DNA of 64,000 bases from Petrosia ficiformis (taxonomy: Eukaryota > Porifera > Demospongiae > Haplosclerida > Petrosiidae), in contig OX345641.1 in assembly GCA_947044365.1 (NCBI GenBank), forward strand, positions 7,422,565 through 7,486,564, in the 5' to 3' direction. The notes under the pieces were generated by a model. The model was given only the letters and a program-made list of their open reading frames with translations. It did no database searches and was not told where the DNA came from. A program made the position numbers and the translations under genes. This document shows positions 45,673 through 58,733 of the stretch, in pieces; the first letter of the stretch is position 1, and each line of letters begins with the position of its first letter.

Positions 45673-47309
45673 ATGTCTGTTGAGTATCCAAAAGAGAGTA
45701 TCACAAAGACCACACAAGAAGACTTTATGTAAGACCATGTAGTCATAGCATGATTAAAGATCGGGATTTATATTATATGTATATCAATATTGTGGCTATA
45801 CAACTAACAAGTGTATATAGAGAAAAAAAAAACATCCCTATGATTGCTTTACAAATTTAAGTGAAGACAAAAGTATCCCTATGACTGCTTTGTGGTGTCC
45901 AGCATTCAGTAATCATGGCTGACTTTATCATGCCTAAAACACATCGGCTTATTATAGTTATTATTTTGATTATCTACTCTCCTGACCTTTCAAAGGACCT
46001 TGTAGAACTTTAGGAATTTATTTCAGGTAGAATAGCTAGCTACTAGTTCCAGTTTCTACGTAAGCTACTAGTCTGGCAAACCAGCCTCTCCCCTTTTTGA
46101 TAATCGGACGGCGGGGAGAGTCTGGTCACAATCGACACTGCCGCGTGTACTCATGCACTAAATCCTGCGTTCCAATCAGATTACAGTATACGTTACCCTG
46201 CCCACGTGCGGTTTCATTTTGATTGAGTAAGATGGCTGCTAGTTGTGCAAAAAGTTTAGATACAAAAAAGGAAGCCGCTATTAGTGCAGTGAGGAGACTT
46301 GGTTATCAAAATTTTAAACCTGAGCAAATGGAGGTCGTTCTTGGATTCATAAGCGGGAGAGATGTATTTGTTTCCCTTCCTACCGGCTATGGAAAAAGCT
46401 TGTGCTATGCTTGTCTGCCATGGACTTTTGACATTATTGGCAATGGAGAACCGTCTATTGTTCTTGTTATTTCACCACTGTTGTCCTTAATGCAAGACCA
46501 AGTGACCGGTCTCTCCGGGCTCTCGTGTCGTAGCCATGATACGATAGGAAGGAGTGTCTTTGAAACCGCAATTGCATTCCAGCAGTACACGCGGCAGTGT
46601 CGATTGTGACCAGACTCTCCCCGCCGTCCGATTATCAAAAAGGGGAGAGGCTGGTTCGCCAGACTATTAAACTACTTAGCTACAGGCAGCTTTCTTCCTG
46701 CTGGTCGTGTAGAGTTCGAGAGCGCGTTCTTTTACGCGCCACACCCATTAATTGACCGAGCCCCTAGGAATGACACAACTTTCTTAACTACGTATACAAC
46801 GCATACTCGCACAAGTGGACACAAGAAAATATATAATACTAGGAATACGTATGCGCAGACTGCCTCGCTCGCACTACACTATAGTCGATTAATATCCAGA
46901 AAGGTGTGGTTTTAGTCACACAATGGTATAATTATTTAACTTTGACACTTATAATGGCAGAAAAGAAGAGAGAATTTAGTGATTTGTCATCTTGTGATCC
47001 TTGCGATGATGCTAACATACACGGGATTGTCTTGCCTGTCGTTCACTCTCATCTAGATCTCGCTGTTTCTGTTCTCTACCTCTTAATTTCTCCTCTGTCT
47101 TGGCCTATTCTGTAGCTCCCGCACTTTGCTTCTTTTTCTCAGTATAGCTAGGCGTCGAAGGCGTGCTGTAGCTCCCTCACTTGTAGGTTCCTCACTCGTC
47201 TCTGCATTAGAGCAGTACGCCATCAACGGTCTAGATCTAGCGGGTCTACGAATTAACGTGCCTGTGGTCGTACGTTTAATTATTGCATTCCTAAGCGTGA
47301 CAGAACCAC

Positions 47310-47386
<77 letters not shown>

Positions 47387-50300
47387 AACTATGGCCGAGA
47401 TTTCACTACACTCCCGGATTAGTTGCCTCGCACTAAGGTGCTCGGCAATAATTATAAATTATATATATAGTTCGAACCCGTGGGAAAGCAATTATAGGGA
47501 TGGCCCTACGGGCCATAATAAACACATCATGAGTGGTGCACAAGCCTTGGCCATATAGAAGTATATAAAAAAATATAGTCAACATTCCTCTCTTTCCTGT
47601 AATTTTTTTGCTGTCTATACAAAAGGTTCTAAACCTATGTAGTAATTTGCATAATAAAAGCAGCAGACTCTGCTTCTTTCTGAGCAGTTTTGTTGCGATA
47701 AAACATCCCATTTTCAAACAGCCTTTGGTTAAAACTGATGACTAAGATACAGTATATACTGTATAAAGTTGAAAATTATGTATATTGTAACAGTGAAATA
47801 TATCATACTCGTAAGATGTGTGGACATAAGCATAAAGATGAAGCTGATCCTGAAATACCAGCTGGTAACTATTCTCAATTCTTCAAATCAGATGTTCAAC
47901 CTTTATACAACACTCTTGAAGGAATATTTAATCTCAATGAAGAGAGTGCATCATTTGTTGTGAACAGGATATTTCAGGTGCTTTAAATAATTATGTATTG
48001 AAGTTCAATACATGTATGCAAACTGCATTAATGAAATAATATGTATGCAAACTGGAAGGCAACAAAATAGTAACAATTGTATACCGTTTTAATTTTAAAA
48101 TAAATAAAGATGAAAAGTTCCACAGACTGTCACTAATCAGGACCATGTACAAGCCACACAGTGTAGCATAGACATTTCAACTGATGTTACTACTTAATAT
48201 TATGTATGCTTTACTAGAAGCATGTTACGGACTTGTGTATATACTGTATAAAAAATAGGTTGGTTGTTTTGACCAGTACCCCATCCATGAATTGCTTACA
48301 GAAACATGTTGTGGGCTTGTACTATAGTATTATAGACAGACTACATTGTGAGAAGTACTGACATGTAAACTGTGATTATTTTATCCTAACTGATTTTCAA
48401 AGCTGTTGGGCAGTCATCCCACACTCTCAGTTTACTTAGTCACAACATTCTAACACAAAATTAAGAATGTAAACTACACTTTCATAACAGTAGTGAATGA
48501 GATACTATAATGTTGACAGGTAACCAAGGCATTGGTTGAAAGAACCAAACTGTTTTGCATGAGGGTGTTGGGTTTTTTTTAGCTGTTATTACCAATTTGT
48601 ATTGTCATTGCCTGATGTACATATACATGATTAATTTATTTCTGATTTCAGATAATATACACTCATTGTACTAAGCTTACGATTTCAAGAATGACTAAAC
48701 AATTGAAAAAATTGTTTGTTCAACAACAAGAACTAAGTGATGTTGAGATGGAACCAATGACAGACACAGGACATGCATTTGGTCTTTTGTTACATGGTGC
48801 AAATATCACAGAATATACATTAAGAGATGATATTGATAAGGTATACATTTTTAATGTATAATCCTATAGTGAGCATATTTCATCAATAACATTACTTATG
48901 TGTGAGAAAATCTTTCATGCTTGTATATAATTACTATAATAAAAGTGTATAACTAATGGGAGTAGAGAAACATATTTCTGCCAATCCTGCAAAGAAACAA
49001 TGACAATACTTAACTGTCATAATTATTTTCTAAATAACTATGAAGAATTAGCTAAAAAAATAAGAAGCCTATCACTTGCTATAACATATTCTTGTATACA
49101 TAATAATGCATGTCACATATATTGGTTTTTCACTTTAGATTATAAATACAAAATTTACTGAGAGTACTATTTCGAAAATGGAAAAACAATTACAAAAATT
49201 ATTTGTTCAACAAGGTGGACATAGTGATATCGGGATGAAGTATACAGAAAATGCATTTGGTCTTTTGTTACATGCTCTAAATATCAAGGATTATCAAATG
49301 AGTGATGATATTGATGAGGTACTATGAGAAATAATTTTGAATGTATGATTTTATATAATAATTATACTCGTGAATATAATAACATAATTTGTAGTATTTA
49401 TTGCCAACATGAAAATATCTGGATATGTATATAGTATGTTTTTGGTGACATGGGTGTGAATGCATTTGTAAATATATATGTACACTGTCAAAAATAATAG
49501 GTTATTTTAACCTTCGTTGGTTATAGGAGTTTCAGTGTAATGTTATTTTCCTCAATGCTAATTTGTTTTTCTTGCTAGGTAATATTTACAAGTACTAGTT
49601 TCAATTCATCTTGATCTATATTGACTAGTATATAAAGCATAGTAACAAAAACAGCAACACAATGTATATAGCATAATAATAATTATTATTGGTATAATGT
49701 GTGGTGTATTTACACTGTATCATAATCTAACACCTGTGAAACAACAGATATTGCATACTTTCAGAATGTTATGTACACAAATTTTTACTTATAATAACAA
49801 ACAATATCCGTTGTATCTAAATTACTTTATTATGGCATGTGCTTATATACTAGTCAATATAGATAATATTGTAGTCTCAGGAGCATATGTATTGAAACTC
49901 ATGTAACCAAATGAAGGTTAAAATAACCCATTCATTTTTACAGTGTATGGTCATATATATGTGTTGTGTTTCTATTACCTGTATATTAATCTAGATCTTG
50001 AATCTCCTATGTAATTCTGAGTTATTCTATTCAATTTCTGAGGAAACGGTTGAAGAGTTGAAATTACTGATAAAGCAAGCAATAGATGTCATACAGTCTC
50101 TTGTCAATCATGTTCCTCCATTAGTTGTAGACTGCAGTCCTCATCCTGACATAAATAGTGGAGCTTATCCTGGGAAGAAAGTTGCAGGTTTAGAAGCAGA
50201 AAAGTACGTAACAACACAATCTGCTTTGTTTTATAGTTACAAGGGACAATTAGTGGCCAGAACAGGAGAACTGTCACCCATTGCTTCTATTAGTAAAGCT

Positions 50301-50696
50301 GTTCTTGCACAATTTTGGTCTGACTTTTTAAAATCACAATTCCAAATAGATGAAAAGAGTTCATCAGAGAGAGATCACACTAAAGCAACAAATAACTCTC
50401 AAGAAGTAATACATTTGTTAAATAAGGATGTCAAATATAGGAAAGATTATAAGACATGCAGTGACGAACAAATTGTGCCACATCAGATAATTCCTATTCC
50501 TCAACAACACCCGCCACATCAGATAATTCCTATTCCTCAACAACACCCGCCACATCATATAATTCCTATTCCTCAACAACACACTAGAACTAAGTCACGA
50601 AATTTCCCTCGAGATCACATGATGTTTTTTTTTTTATTTTGTTTGCTATTGTTTTCCTTATTAATATTAATTATTTCAAATCTTATTATACTGTAA
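45673..50696 (+). CDS. G4: helical-array protein with C-terminal hydrophobic anchor
   Basis: Five exons (45673-45728, 47794-47977, 48652-48840, 49139-49318 and 49995-50696) join in frame to 436 residues. Exons 2-5 correspond to the helical exons of K1-K3, with one extra exon: 49139-49318 is a tandem duplicate of 48652-48840. Exon 5 carries the shared SGAYPGKK and [10 protein letters not shown] blocks. There is no kinase; instead come three proline-rich repeats of [12 protein letters not shown] type and a C-terminal hydrophobic stretch of about 22 residues ([17 protein letters not shown]), suggesting a tail-anchored membrane protein. The small middle exons seen in G6 and K are missing, but the phases still fit. 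The first intron holds nested transposons. Confidence 0.85.
46071..46664. mobile_element. 594-bp inverted-repeat element carrying a RecQ helicase fragment
   Basis: Arms of about 82 bp (46071-46152 and 46583-46664) are inverse copies with one mismatch seen by eye, starting GTCTGGCAAACCAGCC. TA flanks both sides, as in Tc1/mariner-like insertions, though TA is weak evidence alone. It contains no transposase; its interior is a gene fragment. Confidence 0.85.
46232..46609 (+). pseudogene. RecQ-like DNA helicase N-terminal fragment inside a transposon
   Basis: ATG at 46232 opens a 125-codon frame. Residues about 25-95 match the RecQ helicase start: [20 protein letters not shown] (motif 0), [17 protein letters not shown] (Walker A, motif I) and [17 protein letters not shown] (motif Ia). 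The frame then runs into the right inverted repeat and stops at 46607-46609. The DExH box and the rest of the helicase are absent, so it cannot be a working helicase. The start of the frame even lies near the left arm. It looks like a captured host exon. Confidence 0.85.
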
Positions 50697-51236
50697 AATT
50701 TGCTGTACAGTCACAGCATGTGAATTGTTGTTAACACTACTCCATTCTTTTCAGTTGAAAAATAAAATTCATGAACTATTATATTGGAAATATAACTCAT
50801 TAACATTATCCTACAGTTTTAAAAGTTGGTTTGTCACTTGAAGTATCTGTATCTGCTCTATAGCTACTATTTGTCTATAAAAGTATTGTGTTGTATTCAG
50901 ATGGAAAACATCTTCTATGTCACTTCGATCCATGCATGTTCATGCATACACAATAAATAATGCAATCGCTTTCTGCTGTCTGTGTAGATTATTTTTTTTA
51001 CTTTGTCACACCACAATGAGCTTTAACTCGATTTAGATGTCGATTTCTTTGGAAGTCCAAGACAGCAATCTCACATGTAGCAGGCATTATTGTTGCACTG
51101 TCAGCAACGTTCTATTTCCGGTGAGGCAGAGTTTGTGAATGTTTAAAAACGAAAATAGTGATTTCTCTTTCAGGTATGATTTTTTTACTAACTTCCTGTA
51201 GAGTATCACATATAATAATAAGTATCTTAGGAAAAT
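50697..51236. promoter_or_regulatory. G4-G5 spacer with conserved upstream block of G5
   Basis: 50890-51230 matches 54950-55230 upstream of G6. The best-kept block, gttctatttccggtgaggca at about 51110, contains TTCCGG, an ETS-type core. It lies about 125 bp before the G5 start. Confidence 0.45.
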
Positions 51237-54200
51237 ATGTCTGTCTTGGGTTATCAAACAAATAATATTATCAGGACCTTGGAGTCTGTACAACAAGAGT
51301 TGAAATGGTATGTGAGACCATGCGATGTATATGCACATATTATACATTTAGCATTGTTAGGGATTAGTATTTCAGCTTAGGTACATAATTAATTGCCATA
51401 ATTATTACAAAAAATAATAAATATTATTTATTTTACTATTTATATTGTAACAGTGAAATATATCATACTCGTAAGATGCGTGGACATAAGCATAAAGATG
51501 AAGCTGATCCTGAACTACCAGCTGGTAACTATTCTCAATTCTTCAAATCAGATGTTCAACCTTTATACAACACTCTTGAGGGAATAATCAATGAGGAGAG
51601 TGCATCATTTGTTGTGAACAGGATATTTCAGGTTATTAAAAATAATTTAATTATGTTTGTGTGTTGTAGTTCTTTATTATGCATACTTGTAAACGTAATA
51701 CTGAAATAATGTGTAGTGTAAACTGCAAGGCAACAAATGAATGACAGAATGACAACCAAAGTGCTAGAGACTCGCCCATGCATAGGCGCGGCGAGCCCAA
51801 CTAGTAACAATCATAATTAGTAACAATCATAATTGTATACTGTTTTAATTTAAAATGAAATAGTAAAGATGAAAAGTTCTATAGACTTATCCACCAATTG
51901 TGCATTGTCAGGACCACATACAAGCCACAGCAGTTGGGCAGGAAAGTAGCATGTGACATTTCAACTCATGTTACTACCTAATATATGCTTTACTAGAAAC
52001 ATATTGTAGACTTGTACTATAGTATTACTCAGACTACATTGTGAGAAGTACTGACATGTAATCCTTATTTGCAAAGCTGTTGGGCAGTCATCCCACACTC
52101 TTAGTTTACTTAGTCACAACATTCTAACACAAAATTAAGAACGTAAAACTACACTTTCATAACAGTAGTGAATGAGATACTATAATGTTGACAGGTAACC
52201 AAGTTCATTGGTTGAAAGAACTGTTTTGCATTGTCATTGCCTGATATACAATTAAATGATATACGTATACACGATTAATTTATTTCTGATTTCAGATAAT
52301 ATATACTCATTGTACTAAGCTTATGATTTCAAGAATGACTGAACAATTGAAAAAATTGTTTGTTCAACAAGAAGAACTAAGTGATATTGAGATGGAACGT
52401 ATGACAGACACAGGACATGCATTTGGTCTTTTGTTACATGGTGCAAACATCACAGAATATACATTAAGAGATGATATTGATAAGGTATAGATTTTAACTG
52501 TATAATCCTATTGTGAGCATATTTCATCAATAACATTACTTATGTGTGAGATATTGATAAGATATTATATATATATGTATTTTTTTTCCTACAAGTGCTT
52601 TAACCAAATGTGGCTTAACGAGGAAGCTAGAATAGTATAAGTTGCTAACATTAAGCAGCTCCATGGGACCAACGGGCTTTACATCCCTTCCGAAGAATGC
52701 GGTGATGAACACTTCCTCATTTTTTAGGGTAGAGCTAAGTATACTCATAGGTGAAAAAAGCCTGTACCTAGTAGGGCTTGAACCTGCAACCTTTCAATCG
52801 CAGGCCAGCACTTTAACCACCAGGCCACTAGTACCCCCCATATAATCCTATTGTGAGCATATTTCATCAATAACATTTTTTTCCCATCAATAACATTACT
52901 TATATGTGTGAGTAGTATAAATACTACAAAAAAAAGTGTATAAGGAATGGAGTAGAGAAACATTTCCATACAGTGACTAAGATTTAACTCCAGGATCTGC
53001 TGTTAATCCTGGTCAGGATTGCAGTTGGGCAGGAGAATAACAATAGCCTTTATTGTTGTTAACAAAATAAGAAGTTTATCGCTTGCTATATGTATACATA
53101 ATAATGCATGTCACATATATCAGTTTTTCACTTTAGATTATAAATACAAAATGTACTGAGAGTACTATTTGAAAATGGAAAAACAATTGCAAAAATTATT
53201 TGTTCAACAAGGTGGACGTAGTGATATCGACATGAAGTATACAGAAAATGCATTTGGTCTTTTGTTACACGCTCCAAATATCAAGGATTATCAAATGAGT
53301 GATGATATTGATGAGGTACTATGTATAATAATTTTGAATGTATTATAATATACTCTGTAAAACTTCAATATAATATAATAATTTAAACCATGACATGAAT
53401 ATTTCCTTTTAATGTTTAATGCTATAACGAGGGATCCATATAGTATAGATTCCAATAAAATTATAAATATGTTAAATATTTTTTTGCTATTGATAAACTA
53501 ATGATTTCATATGTGAACACAATAAACTCATCAACCAACTATTAAATTGTTTTAAATGAATTCGTAATCCCACTAAAACAGTGTATAATCTAAATATAAT
53601 TTGTAATATTATTGCCAACATGCAAATATTTGGATATGTAGTATGTTGATGTGGGTGTAAATACATTTATATATATATGCATGATCATATACTATGTGTT
53701 GCATGTGTTGTGTTACTATTACATGTACATTAATGTAGATTATGACTCTCCTTTGTAAGAATGAATTATTCTGTTCAGTTTCTGAGGAAATGGGTGAACA
53801 GTTGAAATTACTGATAAAGCAGGCAATAGATGTCATACAGTCTCTTCTCATTCATGTTCCACCATTAGTTGTAGACTGCAGTCCTCATCCTGACATAAAT
53901 AGTGGAGCTTATCCTGGGAAGAAAGTTGCAGGTTTAGAAGCAGAAAAGTACGTAACAACACAATCTGCTTTGTTTTATAGTTACAAGGGACAATCAGTGG
54001 CCAAAACAGGAGAACTGTCATCCATTGCTTCTATCAGTACTAGTAAAGACGCTCTTGCACAATTTTGGCCTGACTTTTTAAAATCACAATTCCAAATAGA
54101 TGAAAAGAGTTCATCAGAGAGAGATCACACTAAAGCAACAAATAACTCTCAAGAAGTAATACGTTTGTTAAATAAGGGATATAGGAGGGATAAGACATGC

Positions 54201-54323
54201 AATGATAAACAAATGCAACAATATAAAACTCCTATTTCACAACAACACACTAGAACTAAGTCACGAAATAGAATTTTGCCCAATAATCACACATTTTATT
54301 TTCTTCGTTATATTCTTTTTTAA
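51237..54323 (+). CDS. G5: helical-array protein, one exon frameshifted
   Basis: Exons 51237-51307, 51454-51631, 52296-52484, (53137-53315) and 53739-54323. The first exon encodes MSVLGYQTNNIIRTLESVQQ. Exon 53137-53315 is 179 bp where G4 has 180: a missing C turns ATT TCG into ATT TGA, a stop. The exon is phase 0 at both ends, so skipping it restores an open protein of about 340 residues resembling the K layout, which never had this exon. The last exon carries the SGAYPGKK and SALFYSYKG blocks. It ends in a short aromatic/hydrophobic tail (FYFLRYILF), weaker than the G4 anchor. No kinase. Confidence 0.8.
52499..52910. repeat. Direct repeat of about 40 bp flanking a SINE in a G5 intron
   Basis: tataatcctattgtgagcat and the following catcaataacatt occur at about 52501-52540 and 52842-52880, on either side of the SINE. 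This is longer than usual target duplications, so a local duplication or unequal exchange accompanied the insertion. Confidence 0.65.
52575..52838 (-). mobile_element. tRNA-derived SINE, copy B
   Basis: On the minus strand: tagtggcctggtggttaaag (A-box-like), then gcaggttcaagccc (B-box), a body containing gatgtaaagcccgttggtccc, and a poly-A/T end. It is the same family as 33955-34190. Confidence 0.85.
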
Positions 54324-55234
54324 CGATTGTTTTGAAATTTAATTGTACAATTATAAAATGTTGCTACCTTCATATTGGAAATATCATAATAATTATATTT
54401 ATTTCAGTAAGCAGAATGAGATATCAACACATTTTATGTCACATAGCAGATAAACTGTATTTGCAAACACTAGCTACTCATGATCAAGTGTGCCAAAGCC
54501 TAATTGAAAATGTGTATAAGTGTATATATATATACATCCTTATCTACATAGCTACCGTGCACATTATGGCCAGGTAAGGACAGATAGTATCCTTTATAAC
54601 ATTCATGCATAGCAGGACATCTTCAAAAATTATCAGAAAAGGTTTTTTGGGGATCCGAATTAAAAGCAACAAACAATTCACAATTATAGCCGTGAATATC
54701 TAAACAATGCTTTAAAAATAATTTTCCATCTATTTATTATATCAAATGAAGGCGTGAGAGTATCATATTCTGTTATTGACAAATTCTCAAGGTAATCATA
54801 TATAGAACAGTTTTTAAATGTAGTATAGCAAGTTGAATTAATCATCAGAAAAATGTAGTTAGACTCTATCTATAGCTACTGCATTTCAGTAACCGAACTC
54901 TTACAAGCTAACATAATTTAATACATGCATCCATACATGGTTTTTCGTGTTTTATTCAGATAGTAAACATCTTCTATGTCACTTCGATCCATGTGAATGC
55001 ACACAATAAATAATGCGAATAAAATCAATCGCTTTCTGCTGTCTGTGTAGATTTTTTTGTCAACCTCGACAGCAGGCTGAGCAGCCATACTAGAACGTTC
55101 TATTTCCGGTGAGGCAGAGTTTATGACAAAATCGTCTGATTTCTCTTTCAGGTATGATTTTTTTTTTTACTCTCTACTAACTTCCTGTAGAGTATTACAT
55201 ATATATTTTTAAATAATAAATATTTTAGGAAAAT
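54324..55234. promoter_or_regulatory. G5-G6 spacer with conserved upstream block of G6
   Basis: The block at about 54950-55230 matches the region upstream of G5, including gttctatttccggtgaggca at about 55101. Between 54324 and 54950 I see no gene. Confidence 0.45.
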
Positions 55235-58200
55235 ATGTCTGTTGTGGGTTATCCAACAAATAATTTCATCAAGACCTTGGAGTCTGTACAACAAGAGTTG
55301 AAATGGTATGTGAGACCATGAGATGTATATGCACATAATATACATTTAGCATTGTTAGGGATCAGTATTTCAGCTTAGGTACATTGTTGCCATAATTATT
55401 ACAAAAATAAATATTTGCTATAATTATAATTATAGTATAACAGCAGAATTTAGGAAAAGCTACATGAATGACTTTATTTTAAGCAAGCTGTCAAGGTAAA
55501 CATTTAATTACATTGATAAGGATTCAGTTTATTAAACACATAATTATCCTCACTAATAATATAGCTGTATACAACAGTTAACTGAAATCAGAGAAAGACC
55601 GTACAATATGTAAGTTCACTAGCCACCAGTCAAAAGGAATGTATGACTGTATACCTATAGAGATGAAACTGTATAAAAACTATTTACTCACTTTATGCAC
55701 GATTTGTTTTCCATTTCAGGTTGGAACAGAATAATAGTAAAAGACATTACACAAAAGAGTTAGTAATAACACAATTAATAATTATTGAAATTAGTACTGA
55801 TGTACAATAATACTCATATAAGTTCTAGTACAATACACATAAATGGGAATGTTTATTTGATCAATGAATGGATACTGGATAGAGCTTGAAATGATAAATG
55901 CTAAATAAACCGATGTATACGAATTAACTATTGTATGATGTATATGTAATATTTAATTTATTTATGTTGTAACAGTGAAATAGATCATACTCGTAAGATG
56001 CGTGGACATAAGTATAAAGATGAAGCTGATCCTGAAATACCAGCTGGTAACTATTCTCAATTCTTCAAATCAGATGTTCAACCTTTATACAACACTCTTG
56101 AGGGAATATTTAATCTCAATGAAGAGAGTGCATCATTTGTTGTGAACAGGATATTTCAGGTGCTTTAAAAATAATTTCAATTATGTTTGTGTGTTGTAGT
56201 TTTTATACGTTTGCATACTTGTAATACTGAAATAATGTGTAATGTAAACTGCGCAAGGAAACAAACTAGTAACAATCATAATTAGTAACAATCATAATTG
56301 TACTGTTTTAATTTGAAATAAAAATTAATAGTAAAGATGAAAAGTTCTATAGACTGATCCATCGATTGTGCATTGTCAGGACCATGTACAAGCCGCCACA
56401 GCAGTTGGGCAGGAAAGTAGCATGGGACATTTCAACTCATGTTACTTCCTAATATATGCTTTACTAGAAACATATTGTAGACTTGTACTATAGTATTACT
56501 CAGACTACATTGTGAGAAGTACTGACATGTAATCCTTATTTGCAAAGCTGTTGGGCAGTCATCCCACACTCTTAGTTTACTTAGTCACAACATTCTAACA
56601 CAAAATTAAGAACGTAAAACTACACTTTCATAACAGTAAATGGTGTGAATGAGATACTGTAATGTTGACAGGTAACCAAGTTCATTGGTTGAAAGAACTG
56701 TTTTGCATTGTCATTGCCTGATATACAATTAATTGATATACGTATACACGATTAATTTATTTCTGATTTCAGATAATATATACTCATTGTACTAAGCTTA
56801 TGATTTCAAGAATGACTGAACAATTGAAAAAATTGTTTGTTCAACAAGGAGAACTAAGTGATATTGAGATGGAACGTATGACAGACACAGGACATGCATT
56901 TGGTCTTTTGTTACATGGTGCAAATATCACAGAATATACATTAAGAGATGATATTGATAAGGTATACATTTTGAATGTATAATCCTATAGTAAGGATATT
57001 TCACATTCCTTATGTGTGAATTGTATAATTAGTACAAAAAAGGTGCATCAGAGAGTACGGTAGTACTCTCTATGTAGGGATGGCACGGAAAAAAAATGGC
57101 CGCCCATACATTTCAATTGCAAGTGATGAGCTGAAATCTCTGCTAAAATTATAGAGACAAGTCTTAATAAACACATACCTTTTGATATCTAGTGTTTTTA
57201 TGACTAACAACATCTTCTAGACAGTTGGAGATCATCTTTAAGGTAAAGAACCGGCAAGTAGCAAAACTGGCAAAATCTTCATCATAATTATTATTATTAA
57301 TAATATTATTTTCCAGACAAATCATTTTTTTATTTGTTGAACTATCACAGTGATTCTAGCACCATTCCAGTCGCATTTGTAGTAAAATTCTGGTGTTAAA
57401 GTATCAAGATGATATCTTCAGATACTATGAAAAAAGACAGTCTCAACAACTACAAAGATTTGATCTCGAATTGGACGCCATTTTCCTAAGTGGAATTTAA
57501 TTACGCATGTGCATTTGTATACTCGGAACATGGAAGCTGAAGTGCTCGGAATCGTATTAACATTTGTGAGCAAATACATTCTTATAATAATGAATATAAT
57601 AATTATTAATATTAAAGCCATTGTATAATAATATTATATACTATGATAAGCATTGGAATAGTAAATGGTTGACATAGTGACTGACACTACTTCTTGTAGG
57701 ACTGCAGATAGTGCTGTAAGTGAAATAGAGAATATACATCATCTGTAAGTGAAAAGAATACATAAATACAAAAGACTTGGTGAACAATGCATTTTTGATT
57801 GCATGATTTTATAATGATATTATATAGTATTTCTGCAATCTACAAAAAAGTATTCACACCATTCAGAAAAAAAAACAACAATGAAAACAAGAATAATAAA
57901 AAACATGAAACAAACCACTTCCATATAACCCTACATAAGTATAGCTCTTTGTATTTTGTTTTATAACGGTGTAAGTACTTATGTAGGGTTATATGGAAGT
58001 GGTTTGTTTAATTTTGGGTCCTATGTTAGCTTCCCAACCTTGTTTGCCTGCTTTTTGGGTTTTGACGTCCCTACATCTTCTTTCACTTTTATTGAAAATG
58101 TTTTTTATTATTCTTGTAAGAAATGGAGTAGAGAAACATTTCCATACAGTGACTAAGATTTAACTCCAGGATCTGCTGCTAATCCTGGTCAGGATTGCAG

Positions 58201-58651
58201 TTGGGCAGGAGAGTAACAATTGCATGACAATACTTAACTGACATAATTATATGTGGAATTAGCCTTTGTTGTTGTTAACAAAATAAGAAGCCTATCACTT
58301 GCTATAACATATTTTTTGTATACATAATAATGCATGTCACATATATCGGTTTCTCACTTTAGATTATAAATACAAAATGTACTGAGAGTACTATTTCGAA
58401 AATGGAAAAACAATTACAAAAATTATTTGTTCAACAAGAAGGACGTAGTGATATCGAGATAGAGCATACAGAAAATGCATTTGGCCTTTTGTTACATGCT
58501 ACAAATATCAAAATGAGTGATGATATTGATGAGGTACTATGTATAATTAATGTATTATTTATATAATTATATACTCTGTAAAACTTTGCCAATGCAAAAA
58601 TATCTGGATTTGTAGTATGTTGTTGATGACATACATGGGTGTGAATGAGTT

Positions 58652-58733
<82 letters not shown>

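Larger units (their letters stand above)
45877..47509. mobile_element. TATCCCTATGA element interrupted by nested insertions
   Basis: Starts tatccctatgactgcttt (45877) and ends aaagcaattatagggat (about 47509). Compared with 34973-35533 it is split by the 46071-46664 element and enlarged by about 500 bp around 46840-47460, including (AT)n at 47311-47383. Confidence 0.65.

Noticed and set aside
52770..52838. tRNA gene on the minus strand
   Set aside because: A- and B-box-like segments are present but the cloverleaf stems do not pair well, and a SINE body follows. It is a SINE head.
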